Positions 7,372 through 16,403 of a stretch of 64,000 nt of DNA are shown piece by piece. This DNA comes from Natrinema sp. DC36 (GTDB lineage Archaea > Halobacteriota > Halobacteria > Halobacteriales > Natrialbaceae): positions 2,604,001 through 2,668,000 of the forward strand of contig NZ_CP084472.1 in the NCBI RefSeq assembly GCF_020405225.1. The letters are read 5' to 3'. Positions within the stretch are counted from its first letter, which is position 1; each line of letters opens with the position of its first letter. The translations under genes and the position numbers were made by a program. Below the pieces are notes generated by a model, which searched no databases, was not told the origin of the DNA, and saw only the letters and a program-made list of their open reading frames with translations.

Positions 7372-10149
7372 ATGGAAGGACAGTCTCCGGATATGACCGA
7401 GGCGACGGGGATCGTCGGAGAGTTCTTCTCGTTGAAAGAGGAGACCGACGCCGAAATACTGACGATGCAGTGTGGCGATTTCTACGAGTTCTTCGGCGAG
7501 GACGCCGAGATCGTCAGCGATGAGCTCGACCTCAAAATCTCCCAGAAGTCCTCCCACGGCTCGTCGTACCCCATGGCCGGCGTGCCGATCGACGATCTGA
7601 CGCCCTACCTCAAGGCCCTCGTCGAACGCGGCTACCGCGTCGCCGTCGCCGATCAGTACGAGACCGACTCCGGCCACGCGCGGGAAATCGTCCGCGTCGT
7701 GACCCCCGGCACCCTGCTCGAGACCAGCGACGCCGACGCCCAGTATCTCGCGGCGGTCGTCGACGACAGCGAGAGCGCCGGCGACTCGAGCGGCAGTTCG
7801 ACGACCGATTCGGGCTACGGCCTCGCCTTCGCCGACGTGACGACCGGCCGATTCCTCGTCGCGGACGCCGCCGACGTCGACGACGCGCTAACGGAACTGT
7901 ACCGCTTCGATCCGGTCGAGGTGCTGCCGGGACCCGACGCGCGAGCCGACGACGACCTGTTGAACACCGTCCGCGACCGGACCGACGCGACGCTGACCCT
8001 CCACGAAACCGAGGCGTTCGCGCCGAAGCGGGCGAGCCACACGGTTCGCGAACAGTTCGGCACCGAAACCGTCGACCGGCTGTCGGTCGCGGATCCGACC
8101 GTCGCGGCGGCCGGCGCGATCCTCTCCTACGTCGAGGAGACCGGCGCGGGCGTGCTCGCCTCGATGACCCGCATTCAGGCCCACCACGGCGACGACCACG
8201 TCACGCTGGACGCGACCACCCAGCGCAACCTCGAGCTCACCGAAACGATGCAGGGCGAGCGAGACGGGTCGCTGTTCGCGACGATCGATCACACTCAGAC
8301 CAGCGCCGGCGGTCGCCTGTTGAAGGAGTGGCTCCAGCGACCCCGGCGCTCGCTCGAGAGCCTCGAGCGACGCCAGGAGAGCGTGGCTGCGCTCTCGACG
8401 GCGGCGCTGGCCCGCGACGAGGTTCAGGAGACGCTCGGCGAGGCCTACGATCTGGCGCGGCTCGCCTCGAAGGCCACTCACGGCAGTGCGGACGCGCGGG
8501 ACCTGCTCGCGGTTCAGGAGACGCTGGCGGTTCTCCCGGCGCTGGCCGACGGCATCGCATCGAACCCGGACCTCGCCGACTCTCCCCTCTCGGGGATCGT
8601 CGATCGGCCGGACCGGGACGCTGCGCGGGAACTTCGGGAGACGCTCGAGGAAGCCATCGCCGACGAGCCGCCGTCGACGGTGACGCAGGGGGAACTCCTC
8701 CAATATGGGTACGACGACGAGCTCGACGAGGTGATCGATCGCCACGAGGAGATCAAGGAGTGGCTCGAGACGCTCGCCGACCGCGAGAAGGGGCAGTACG
8801 ACCTGAGCCACGTGACCGTCGACCGGAACAAGACCGACGGGTACTACATTCAGGTGGGCAAGTCCGCCGCCGACGGCGTCCCGGATCACTACGAGGAGAT
8901 CAAGACGCTGAAGAACTCGAAGCGCTTTACGACCGACGAACTCGAGGAGAAGGAACGCGAGATCCTTCGGCTCGAGGAGCGACGCGGCGACCTCGAGTAC
9001 GAACTCTTCGAGGAACTCCGCGAGCAGGTGGCCGCGCGGGCCGAACTGCTGCAGGACGTCGGGCGGGCGCTGGCGACGGTCGACGCGCTCGCGAGTCTGG
9101 CGACCCACGCGGCCGAGAATCGCTGGATTCAGCCGGAGTTGCATCAGGGTGACCGCCTCGAGGTCGAGCAGGGCCGACACCCGGTCGTCGAGCAGACGAC
9201 GGAGTTCGTTCCCAATGATGTACACCTGGACGAGGAGCGGGGGTTCCTCGTGGTGACCGGGCCCAACATGTCGGGGAAGTCGACGTACATGCGCCAGGTC
9301 GCCTGTATCGTCCTGCTGGCTCAGATCGGCAGCTTCGTTCCGGCGAAGGAGGCCGAGATCGGGCTGGTCGACGGCATCTTCACCCGGGTCGGCGCGCTGG
9401 ACGAACTCGCACAGGGACGCTCGACGTTCATGGTCGAAATGAGCGAGCTCTCGAACATCCTCCACACGGCGACCGAGGAGTCGCTGGTCATTTTAGACGA
9501 GGTCGGACGGGGCACCGCGACCTACGACGGCATCTCGATCGCGTGGGCCGCGACGGAGTACCTCCACAACGAGGTACAGGCGAAGACCCTCTTTGCGACC
9601 CACTACCACGAACTGACCGGGCTCGCCGAGAACCTCCCCCGCGTCGCCAACGTCCACGTCGCGGCGGACGAACGTGACGGCGAGGTAACCTTCCTTCGCA
9701 CCGTGAGAGACGGTCCCACCGATCGCTCGTACGGCATCCACGTCGCCGACCTCGCCGGTGTTCCCGGTCCCGTCGTCGACCGCTCGAGGGACGTCCTCGA
9801 GCGACTGCGCGAGGAGAAGGCCATCGAGGCGAAAGGCGGCGGCTCGAGCGACCCCGTCCAGGCGGTCTTCGATCTGGGGAGCGGAACGATGCAGACGCAG
9901 GGTGAGCAGGACCGGGCGCAGGCACGGGCGGCATCGACCGACGGCGGTCCGATGGATCCCGATTCCGACACCGGATCGTCGGATGACGACTCCGACACCG
10001 AATCGTTGGCGGGCGACTCCGACAGCCAACCGATCGATCCCGACACCGAAGCCGTTCTCGAGGACCTCGAGTCGATCGACGTGAACACGACGCCGCCGAT
10101 CGAACTCGTCTCGAAAGTCCAGGAGTTACAGGAGCGACTCGAGGAGTGA
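7372..10149 (+). CDS. mutS: DNA mismatch repair protein MutS (MutS1 type)
   Basis: This 925-residue protein recognises mismatches and recruits MutL. GDFYEFFGEDA at 35-45 holds the Phe-x-Glu mismatch-reading motif (F37, E39), so this is a MutS1 rather than MutS2/5. Domains II-IV follow, with the coiled lever rich in RLEERRGDLEYELFEELREQ near 545-565. The ATPase has Walker A TGPNMSGKST (~629-638) and Walker B with signature LVILDEVGRGTATYDG (~705-720). A low-complexity acidic insert of D, S and T with a DSDT-like period lies at ~860-890, before the C-terminal helix QELQERLEE. The start may instead be the ATG at 7393, eight codons in. mutL lies 2.4 kb downstream. Confidence 0.97.
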   Translation: MEGQSPDMTEATGIVGEFFSLKEETDAEILTMQCGDFYEFFGEDAEIVSDELDLKISQKSSHGSSYPMAGVPIDDLTPYLKALVERGYRVAVADQYETDSGHAREIVRVVTPGTLLETSDADAQYLAAVVDDSESAGDSSGSSTTDSGYGLAFADVTTGRFLVADAADVDDALTELYRFDPVEVLPGPDARADDDLLNTVRDRTDATLTLHETEAFAPKRASHTVREQFGTETVDRLSVADPTVAAAGAILSYVEETGAGVLASMTRIQAHHGDDHVTLDATTQRNLELTETMQGERDGSLFATIDHTQTSAGGRLLKEWLQRPRRSLESLERRQESVAALSTAALARDEVQETLGEAYDLARLASKATHGSADARDLLAVQETLAVLPALADGIASNPDLADSPLSGIVDRPDRDAARELRETLEEAIADEPPSTVTQGELLQYGYDDELDEVIDRHEEIKEWLETLADREKGQYDLSHVTVDRNKTDGYYIQVGKSAADGVPDHYEEIKTLKNSKRFTTDELEEKEREILRLEERRGDLEYELFEELREQVAARAELLQDVGRALATVDALASLATHAAENRWIQPELHQGDRLEVEQGRHPVVEQTTEFVPNDVHLDEERGFLVVTGPNMSGKSTYMRQVACIVLLAQIGSFVPAKEAEIGLVDGIFTRVGALDELAQGRSTFMVEMSELSNILHTATEESLVILDEVGRGTATYDGISIAWAATEYLHNEVQAKTLFATHYHELTGLAENLPRVANVHVAADERDGEVTFLRTVRDGPTDRSYGIHVADLAGVPGPVVDRSRDVLERLREEKAIEAKGGGSSDPVQAVFDLGSGTMQTQGEQDRAQARAASTDGGPMDPDSDTGSSDDDSDTESLAGDSDSQPIDPDTEAVLEDLESIDVNTTPPIELVSKVQELQERLEE

Positions 10150-10225
10150 GCGGGAGAGTCGGTTCGTTCCGGTAGTTTCTCGCTCGAGTCGCTTCTGGAA
10201 TGACCGCCGAATCTCTCTTATCGGG

Positions 10226-10549
10226 TCAGTGACCGCCGGAGACGAGGTGAAGGCCGACGATCCCGACGACGATGACGCCGATGAACGCGATCCGGGCGAG
10301 GGTGGCCGGTTCGTCGAACAGGACGATTCCGAGCGAGGCCGTTCCGACGGCCCCGATACCGGTCCAGACCGCGTAGGCCGTGCCAACGGGGAGGTCTTCG
10401 ACGGCCCGAGCCAGTAGTACCATACTGATACCGAGGGCGACGACGGTGCCGAACGCTGGCACCGGTTTCGAGAGTCCGTCGGAGTACTGGAGACCGATCG
10501 CCCAGCAGATTTCGAACAGGCCCGCGACGAGCAAGAGATACCACGACAT
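10226..10549 (-). CDS. sugE: SMR-family exporter, Gdx/SugE (guanidinium) type
   Basis: This 107-residue protein has four TM helices and dimerises in the membrane as a proton-coupled exporter. MSWYLLLVAGLFEICWAIGLQYSDG contains the essential Glu13 in TM1, in the E-x2-WA-GL context of the Gdx (SugE) branch rather than the EmrE branch. LPVGTAYAVWTGIGAVGTASLGIVLFDEPA (read as two pieces) is the TM3 signature of the same group. Characterised Gdx proteins export guanidinium. I see no guanidine riboswitch upstream. It sits alone between mutS and a convergent-side membrane gene. Confidence 0.92.
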   Translation of the reverse strand: MSWYLLLVAGLFEICWAIGLQYSDGLSKPVPAFGTVVALGISMVLLARAVEDLPVGTAYAVWTGIGAVGTASLGIVLFDEPATLARIAFIGVIVVGIVGLHLVSGGH

Positions 10550-10673
10550 TTTCGCTACGAAGTCTCGGCGCAGGATGGCTATAGATTCCGTTATCCATCG
10601 GGTCGTCGCAGATCCGGTCTCCGATCGAAAGACGTGCGAAGTGCAGCGGAGCTATCACCGCTCTCGTCGTCGG

Positions 10674-11504
10674 TTACCCGCGGACGGAACCGGCCGCGTC
10701 CCGTCCGTCGCTGGGACTGGCGCTCTCGTCCGGGTGGTACTCCCCGATCACGACGTTCACCGATGCGCCGACCAGCAGGACGAACGCGGTGCCGTAGAGC
10801 CAGACGAGCAGGAGGATGACCGCGCCGAACGTGTCGTAGGTTCCGACGGTGTCGACGAGGTCCGCATAGATCCCGAAGATGATCTCGAGGACGACCCAGC
10901 CTGCGGCGGCGATGACGGTCCCGGGAAGGGCCTCACGCGCCGAGACGTCCAGATCCGGGAAGACGTAGTAGACGGGGAAGAACGAGACGACGAGTCCCCC
11001 GAATAACACGATCGGGGTCAGTCCTATCACGACGGGGTGGTCGACCGCCGCCAGCGTGGCCGTCGCGAGACTGGTACCGACCGTGGCGATCGTGATGGCG
11101 ACGGCGACGACGAGGCCGTCGACGAGTTGCTCGCGGAGCGAACTCTCCGTCCTCCCGTACAGTTCGTCGAACGCGATATCAAGTCCGCGAAAGATGCGCA
11201 CCATGCCCCACAGCAGCGATGCGACCCCGATAAGGGACGCGCCGGCACGCTCCGAGGCGTGGGTCAGCGCCTCGTAGACTAACCCCCGTCCGGCGGGACT
11301 GAGGTGATCGCGGGCCATCCTCACGACCTGGTCGGTCAGATACTCGTTGCCGACCGCACCCACGACGATCAACAGGAGGAGCAAGAGCGGGAGCAGGGAG
11401 AGGAACGCCGCGTGGGCGATACTGCCCGCCATGAACGCCACGTTTTGTTCGCGAACCACGACGACCACGTCTCGAGCGACGGAGCGGATCCGTCGCAGGT
11501 CCAT
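10674..11504 (-). CDS. YihY/BrkB-family inner-membrane protein
   Basis: This 276-residue protein has about six TM helices. The start is taken at the ATG at 11504 (MDLRRIRSVARDVVVVVREQ), where the family's typical amphipathic N-terminus begins. The 36 in-frame codons upstream do not resemble protein. Family hallmarks are NVAFMAGSIAHAAFLSLLPLLLLLL in TM1 (AxxaYYalfSlfPll equivalent), WGMVRIFRGLDIAFDELYG in the central loop, FPDLDVSAREALPG before TM5, and the C-terminal YDTFGAVILLLVWLYGTAFVLLVGA. YihY/BrkB proteins were once annotated as RNase BN, which is wrong. Their function is unknown, possibly transport. Confidence 0.88.
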   Translation of the reverse strand: MDLRRIRSVARDVVVVVREQNVAFMAGSIAHAAFLSLLPLLLLLLIVVGAVGNEYLTDQVVRMARDHLSPAGRGLVYEALTHASERAGASLIGVASLLWGMVRIFRGLDIAFDELYGRTESSLREQLVDGLVVAVAITIATVGTSLATATLAAVDHPVVIGLTPIVLFGGLVVSFFPVYYVFPDLDVSAREALPGTVIAAAGWVVLEIIFGIYADLVDTVGTYDTFGAVILLLVWLYGTAFVLLVGASVNVVIGEYHPDESASPSDGRDAAGSVRG

Positions 11505-11650
11505 AACGGACGGAGGACTGGGGTCACAAAAAGCGCGGCGCTGGCACTCGCCATCCGCCGGCGACCCGACGGGTGTCGATCGGTTGCGGAACCGCCGCTC
11601 CTCGAGCGCCATCGGAACCGTTTTGAGCCGATAGGACAGTCGTTACCACG

Positions 11651-12451
11651 ATGCACGAAGCAGACTTCGACGTAGCAGGGAAAACCGCCATCGTCACCGG
11701 CGCGAGCCAGGGAATCGGACAGTCGATCGCGGAGACGCTCGCGGCCGGCGGCGCGAACGTCTCGATCTGCTCGCGGTCGATGGACCGCGTCGGCCCGGTC
11801 GCAGATGGAATCAACGATACTGACGACGCGGGCGAGGCGCTGGCCGTCGAGTGTAACGTTCGCGAGCGCGATCAGGTCCAGAACCTCGTCGACGAGACGG
11901 TCGACGAGTTCGGCGACGTCGATATCCTCGTCAACAACGCCGGCGGAGAGTTCGTCGCGGCGTTCGAGGACATCTCGGCCAACGGCTGGCAGACCATCGT
12001 CGACCTCAACCTCAACAGCACGGTCCACTGTACGCAGCTCGCAGGCGAAGTCATGCGCGAGGGCGACGGCGGCGTCATCATCAACATGTCCAGCGTCAAC
12101 GGCCAGCACGCCGCGCCCGGCGAGAGCCACTACGGCGCGTCGAAGGCGGCGATCATCCGGCTGACCGAGACGCTCGCCGTCGAATGGGCCGAGGACGGCA
12201 TCCGCGTCAACTGTATCGCGCCCGGCCTGATCCAGACCCCCGGCGTCGCCGAGACGCTCGGCATCGACAGCGATGACATGCCGCCCCGCGAGGAGACCGA
12301 CCGCCGCATCGGCTACGGGGAGGACATCGCCGACGTCGCGCAGTTCCTCGCCAGTCCCGCCGCTTCCTTCATGAACGGCGAGACCGTGACGGTGAAGGGC
12401 GTTCCGCGAGCGGGGAATTCGACGGCGCAGGACCTGGGCCTCGAGGACTGA
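11651..12451 (+). CDS. SDR-family NAD(P)-dependent oxidoreductase
   Basis: This 266-residue classical short-chain dehydrogenase has the cofactor motif TGASQGIG at 18-25, a conserved NNAG near 98, and the catalytic Ser-Tyr-Lys arrangement in NMSSVNGQHAAPGESHYGASK near 138-160. The end of the fold, FMNGETVTVKGVPRAG, replaces the usual GxxxxVDGG. It resembles the FabG/2,4-dienoyl-CoA reductase-like SDRs that haloarchaea use in fatty-acid or isoprenoid oxidation. No acyl-CoA gene is adjacent, so the substrate is unknown. An Arg or Asp selecting NADP versus NAD is not clear from the second strand (SICSRSMDRV suggests NADP). Confidence 0.92.
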   Translation: MHEADFDVAGKTAIVTGASQGIGQSIAETLAAGGANVSICSRSMDRVGPVADGINDTDDAGEALAVECNVRERDQVQNLVDETVDEFGDVDILVNNAGGEFVAAFEDISANGWQTIVDLNLNSTVHCTQLAGEVMREGDGGVIINMSSVNGQHAAPGESHYGASKAAIIRLTETLAVEWAEDGIRVNCIAPGLIQTPGVAETLGIDSDDMPPREETDRRIGYGEDIADVAQFLASPAASFMNGETVTVKGVPRAGNSTAQDLGLED

Positions 12452-12586
12452 GGACTCGAACCCTGCCGACCCGCTCGAGTCACGGCGGTGTCACACGGGA
12501 CGGAAGACCTAACCAGCCGCCGCCTCTACCTGTATCCAGCACAGCGGACGCGTCGGAACCGATCGCCGCGCCGACGCCAAATCATC

Positions 12587-14821
12587 ATGAGTGACGAGAG
12601 TACCCACCCCCAGGACGACACCGACATCCTCCAGTTAGACGAGGACACCGTCGCCCGCATCGCCGCCGGCGAGGTCGTCGAACGCCCCGCCAGCGCCGTC
12701 AAGGAACTCGTGGAGAACAGCCTCGACGCCGACGCCTCGAGCGTCGACGTCACCGTCGAGGAGGGCGGCACGGAGCTAATCCGGGTCGCCGACGACGGAA
12801 CGGGGATGTCCGAGGCGGACGTCCGCGCGGCCGTTCGCGAGCACACGACGAGCAAGATCGCCGGGCTCGAGGACCTCGAGTCGGGCGTCGCCACGCTCGG
12901 CTTCCGGGGCGAGGCGCTGCACACGATCGGCTCGGTTTCGCGGATGACGATCCGGTCGCGGCCCCGCGAGACCGACGGCGCGGGGACGGAACTCGTCTAC
13001 GAGGGCGGGGACGTCGTCTCGATCGAGCCGACGGGCTGTCCGGCGGGAACGACGGTCGAAATCGAGGACCTCTTCTATAATACGCCCGCTCGCAGAAAGT
13101 TTCTCAAGACGACGGCGACGGAGTTCGCCCACGTCAACCGCGTCGTCACGCGCTACGCGCTCGCGAACCCGGACGTGGCGGTCACGCTAACCCACGACGG
13201 CCGCGAGGTGTTCTCGACGACGGGACAGGGCGACCTCCAGGCCGCCGTCCTCTCGGTCTACGGCCGCGAGGTCGCCTCGTCGATGATCCCCGTCGAGGCC
13301 GGCGGCGACGAGCTTCCGCCGGGGCCCCTGGAATCGGTCTCCGGCCTCGTCTCCCATCCCGAAACGAACCGCTCGAGTCGGGACTACCTCGCGACGTACG
13401 TCAACGGCCGGGCGGTGACCGCCGACGCCGTCCGCGAAGGGATCATGGGCGCCTACGGCACGCAACTGGGCGGCGACCGCTACCCCTTCGTCACGCTCTT
13501 CCTCGCGGTGCCCGGCGACGCAGTGGACGTGAACGTCCACCCCAGAAAGCGGGAGGTGCGCTTCGACGACGACGACGCGGTCCGCCGGCAGGTCGACGCC
13601 GCCGTGGAGTCGGCGCTGCTCGAGCACGGTCTGCTCCGATCCGGTGCGCCACGCGGTCGGTCGGCGCCGGGCGAGGCGCGGGTCGAACCCGGCAGCGGTC
13701 GCGGGACCGAACCCGACCCGGACAGTCACGAGACCGCCACGCTCGAGCGCACCAGCGAGGCTGCGAGGCAGTCCGACGGTTCGAGCGACGACGGGAACGA
13801 TCCCGTGGACTCGGCTACCGAACGGGCGGACGCTGTGACGGACGACGCGCCGTCAACCGACGCGTCCGCGACGCCGAGCGCGGATTCGGGGACCGATTCG
13901 CAGTCACCGACCGGGGACGGCTCGGCGGCGGCCAGTCGACCGACGGCAACGCCGCGGAACGAACCAGCGACGGACGCGACGGACGCCACAGATGCGACGG
14001 ATGCGACAGGTTCGACGGGCGTGGCGGAATCGAGCACGGATCCAAATCCCGACGCGGACGGCGATGAGTCGCCCGGCTCGACGGAGACGGAGAGCGCCTC
14101 GAGGACGGAACGAGGCCGCCGCGCCGAGTCCGACGCCGAACGCAAATTCGCCGCGGCGACCGAACAGCGGACGCTGGCCGGCGAGGCCGCGACGGGGGAG
14201 CGATCCGAGTTCGAGTCGCTGCCGTCGCTGCGACTCCTCGGCCAGCTCCGCGACACCTATCTGGTCTGCGAGGCGGCCGACGGACTCGTCCTGATCGACC
14301 AGCACGCCGCCGACGAGCGGGTCAACTACGAGCGCCTGCAGGCGGCCTTCGCCGACGATCCGACCGCGCAGGCGCTCGCGGAGCCCGTGGAACTCGAGCT
14401 GACGGCCGCCGAGGCCGAGGCGTTCGAACACTACCGAGAGGCCCTCTCGCGGCTGGGTTTTTACGCCGACCGAATCGACGATCGGACGGTCGCGGTGACG
14501 ACCGTGCCGGCGGTGCTCGAGGAGACGCTCGAGCCGGATCGGCTGCGGGACGTCCTCGCATCGTTCGTCGCGGGCGACCGCGAAGCGGGCGCCGAGACCG
14601 TCGACGCGCTGGCCGACGAGTTCCTCGGCGATCTGGCCTGTTATCCGTCGATCACGGGGAACACCTCGCTGACGGAGGGCTCGGTCGTCGACCTGCTGTC
14701 CGCGCTCGACGACTGCGAGAACCCCTACTCCTGTCCGCACGGTCGACCGGTGATCGTGCAGTTCGACGAGGCGGAAATCGAGGACCGGTTCGAGCGGGAC
14801 TATCCCGGCCACGGCGGATAG
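12587..14821 (+). CDS. mutL: DNA mismatch repair protein MutL with endonuclease motifs
   Basis: This 744-residue protein starts at the ATG at 12587. The longer in-frame ORF from 12488 adds a basic non-protein-like leader. The GHKL ATPase spans ~10-345: KELVENSLDADAS (~39-51), DDGTGM (~70) and TLGFRGEAL (~103). A long, disordered, acidic linker at ~360-520 includes an ATDATDATDATG repeat. The C-terminal dimer domain carries DQHAADERVNYE (~571-582), the DQHA-x2-E-x4-E metal site of nicking MutL proteins, and CPHGRP (~717-722). It is therefore likely a latent endonuclease like MutL-alpha, not the MutH-dependent enterobacterial form. Confidence 0.97.
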   Translation: MSDESTHPQDDTDILQLDEDTVARIAAGEVVERPASAVKELVENSLDADASSVDVTVEEGGTELIRVADDGTGMSEADVRAAVREHTTSKIAGLEDLESGVATLGFRGEALHTIGSVSRMTIRSRPRETDGAGTELVYEGGDVVSIEPTGCPAGTTVEIEDLFYNTPARRKFLKTTATEFAHVNRVVTRYALANPDVAVTLTHDGREVFSTTGQGDLQAAVLSVYGREVASSMIPVEAGGDELPPGPLESVSGLVSHPETNRSSRDYLATYVNGRAVTADAVREGIMGAYGTQLGGDRYPFVTLFLAVPGDAVDVNVHPRKREVRFDDDDAVRRQVDAAVESALLEHGLLRSGAPRGRSAPGEARVEPGSGRGTEPDPDSHETATLERTSEAARQSDGSSDDGNDPVDSATERADAVTDDAPSTDASATPSADSGTDSQSPTGDGSAAASRPTATPRNEPATDATDATDATDATGSTGVAESSTDPNPDADGDESPGSTETESASRTERGRRAESDAERKFAAATEQRTLAGEAATGERSEFESLPSLRLLGQLRDTYLVCEAADGLVLIDQHAADERVNYERLQAAFADDPTAQALAEPVELELTAAEAEAFEHYREALSRLGFYADRIDDRTVAVTTVPAVLEETLEPDRLRDVLASFVAGDREAGAETVDALADEFLGDLACYPSITGNTSLTEGSVVDLLSALDDCENPYSCPHGRPVIVQFDEAEIEDRFERDYPGHGG
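13966..14010 (+). repeat. 9-bp tandem repeat within mutL linker
   Basis: About five units of the form GACGGAYGC, some with CACAGATGC, encode ATDATDATDATDATG. It lies in the disordered linker of mutL, so unit number changes would stay in frame. Confidence 0.7.
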
Positions 14822-15011
14822 GTTTGAACTGGGAGTCCTCCGACCGAGACGGTTCCGTCGTCTGACAGCCGATCTCGAACCGTCGCTTCGGGGGACGCGT
14901 CTCCCCGTCGGGGAAGCGTAAGTATGTGCGGTATATACGTAAATTTAATATTCCGGCACGCCCCCTCATCACACGGACCAACGATTCATCTCGTGTGTTT
15001 GCGCCCCGACG
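14822..15011. other. AT-rich promoter region downstream of mutL
   Basis: A strongly AT-rich patch around 14925-14955 (GGTATATACGTAAATTTAATATTCC) contains TATA-like elements on both strands. It could drive the small genes at 15012 and 15218. No coding sequence is evident in it. Confidence 0.4.
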
Positions 15012-15218
15012 ATGTCGGAATCGCCCGAACCGGACGCCCGTTCTGCCGCGGAGCGTCCCTCGTTCTCTCCGTCGCGGCCGCGCGGAACGCACCGCAGTGG
15101 AACGTGTCCCCACCTGAGACAGATGACCGAAGATACCACATCCCCGACATACGGACCCGAGCCGTCGCACCGAGCGAAACGCGACCAGCAGGACGAATCA
15201 TCCGAGATCTGCGTATAA
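15012..15218 (+). CDS. Possible small hypothetical protein (weak)
   Basis: This 68-codon frame starts MSESPEPDARSAAERPSF and ends EICV. Its stop overlaps the ATG of the next small gene as TAATG, which is the kind of junction seen in coupled genes. The predicted protein is hydrophilic and disordered, with no recognisable motif except a single CPH. The reverse strand is also open over the same stretch, so it may be a chance frame. An ATG preceded by an AT-rich promoter-like patch favours it slightly. Confidence 0.3.
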   Translation: MSESPEPDARSAAERPSFSPSRPRGTHRSGTCPHLRQMTEDTTSPTYGPEPSHRAKRDQQDESSEICV

Positions 15219-15382
15219 TGGCTCCCGAGCAAAACGTACGGTCCGTTCGTATCGTGTGTGACGAGTGCAACTTTTCGAAGGAAGTAACGAAGAACGGGGA
15301 AAAATCCGCGGAAGTGATTCGGGAACACGGTCGAGAAACGGGCCACAAACTCTCCGTCGAGGATCCTGACGACGCCGCGTAG
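15218..15382 (+). CDS. 54-residue CxxC...HxxxxxxH zinc micro-protein
   Basis: The small protein MAPEQNVRSVRIVCDECNFSKEV... has one CDEC knuckle near residues 14-17 and EHGRETGH near 37-44. Two Cys and two His are spaced like a single C2H2-type zinc finger. Haloarchaeal genomes encode many such zinc micro-proteins, and several affect growth or biofilm formation, but I cannot assign this one. It starts at the ATG at 15218 directly after TATA-like GCGTATA, so a leaderless or coupled start is possible. No operon partner follows. Confidence 0.7.
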   Translation: MAPEQNVRSVRIVCDECNFSKEVTKNGEKSAEVIREHGRETGHKLSVEDPDDAA

Positions 15383-15509
15383 AGACGGGGAACGGATCGC
15401 TCTCCGTCGGAACGGTGACTCGCTCTCCGTCGAACGACCCGTACTATTCCGTCGAAACGCGTCGAGAAACGGAGAAACACCCTTACGCGTCGCGGTCAGT
15501 CACTCTGTT

Positions 15510-16346
15510 ATGATCCCGCCCATCGCGAACCGGTTCGTCGCGGGTGACTCTCCTGCGGAAGCACTCGAACACGTCCGCCAGCTAAACGACCAGAATGTGA
15601 AGGCCATCGTCAATCTGCTGGGAGAACACTACGACGATTACGACCCTGTTGCGGCCGACGCCGCCGAGTACCGCCAACTCGTCGCCGACATTGCTGGCTC
15701 GAGGCTCGAGGCCTGCATTTCAGTCAAGCCATCGCAACTCGGATTGGATATCGGCGAGGACGTCTTCCGCTCCGAGCTAACGGCGATCGTCGACGCGGCG
15801 GCCGATCACGGCGTCTTCGTCTGGATCGACATGGAGGACCATACGACGACCGATGCGACGCTGGACGCTTTCGAGACGGTCGCTCGCGAGCAGGGAGGGG
15901 GCGTCGGCGTCTGCGTCCAGGCGAATCTCAGGCGGACTCGAGCGGACGCACGCCGCCTCGCCGACGTTCCAGGGAAAGTCAGGTTCGTGAAGGGCGCGTA
16001 CGATCCGCCGGCCGACGTCGCGTACGCGGACGGAGCGCGGGTCGACCGGGAGTACAGGACCCTGCTCGAGTACGCGTTCGAACACTACGACGGCGGGATC
16101 GCGGTGGGGAGCCACGATCCGGCGATGCTCGAGTACGCGACGGCGCTCCACGAACGCCACGGTACCGCGTTCGAGGTACAGATGCTGATGGGCGTCCGCG
16201 AGGACACCCAGTACGAGTTGGCCGAGGCGTACGAGGTCTGGCAGTACGTCCCCTACGGCGAGCGCTGGAAGTCCTACTTCTACCGTCGGGTTATGGAACG
16301 GCGGGAGAACCTCCGGTTCGCGCTCCGGGCCGTCCTCACCGGATGA
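15510..16346 (+). CDS. Proline dehydrogenase-family protein
   Basis: This 278-residue beta/alpha barrel resembles PRODH of PutA. Landmarks are VNLLGEHYDDYD near 30, ISVKPSQLGLDIGED near 72, GVFVWIDMEDHTTTDATLDAFE near 105-125, VCVQANLRRTRADA near 138, KVRFVKGAYDPP near 158, AVGSHDPAMLEYA near 198, and the C-terminal EVQMLMGVREDTQYEL with YVPYGERWKSYFYRRVMERREN. The last segment holds the two Arg that bind the proline carboxylate. FAD-dependent oxidation of proline to pyrroline-5-carboxylate is the family reaction. No P5C dehydrogenase is adjacent. Confidence 0.92.
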   Translation: MIPPIANRFVAGDSPAEALEHVRQLNDQNVKAIVNLLGEHYDDYDPVAADAAEYRQLVADIAGSRLEACISVKPSQLGLDIGEDVFRSELTAIVDAAADHGVFVWIDMEDHTTTDATLDAFETVAREQGGGVGVCVQANLRRTRADARRLADVPGKVRFVKGAYDPPADVAYADGARVDREYRTLLEYAFEHYDGGIAVGSHDPAMLEYATALHERHGTAFEVQMLMGVREDTQYELAEAYEVWQYVPYGERWKSYFYRRVMERRENLRFALRAVLTG

Positions 16347-16403
16347 TCGACGCTCGAGATCAAAGGATAGTCTAAAGGCGAACGGATCCATCGTGAGGAA
16401 CGT

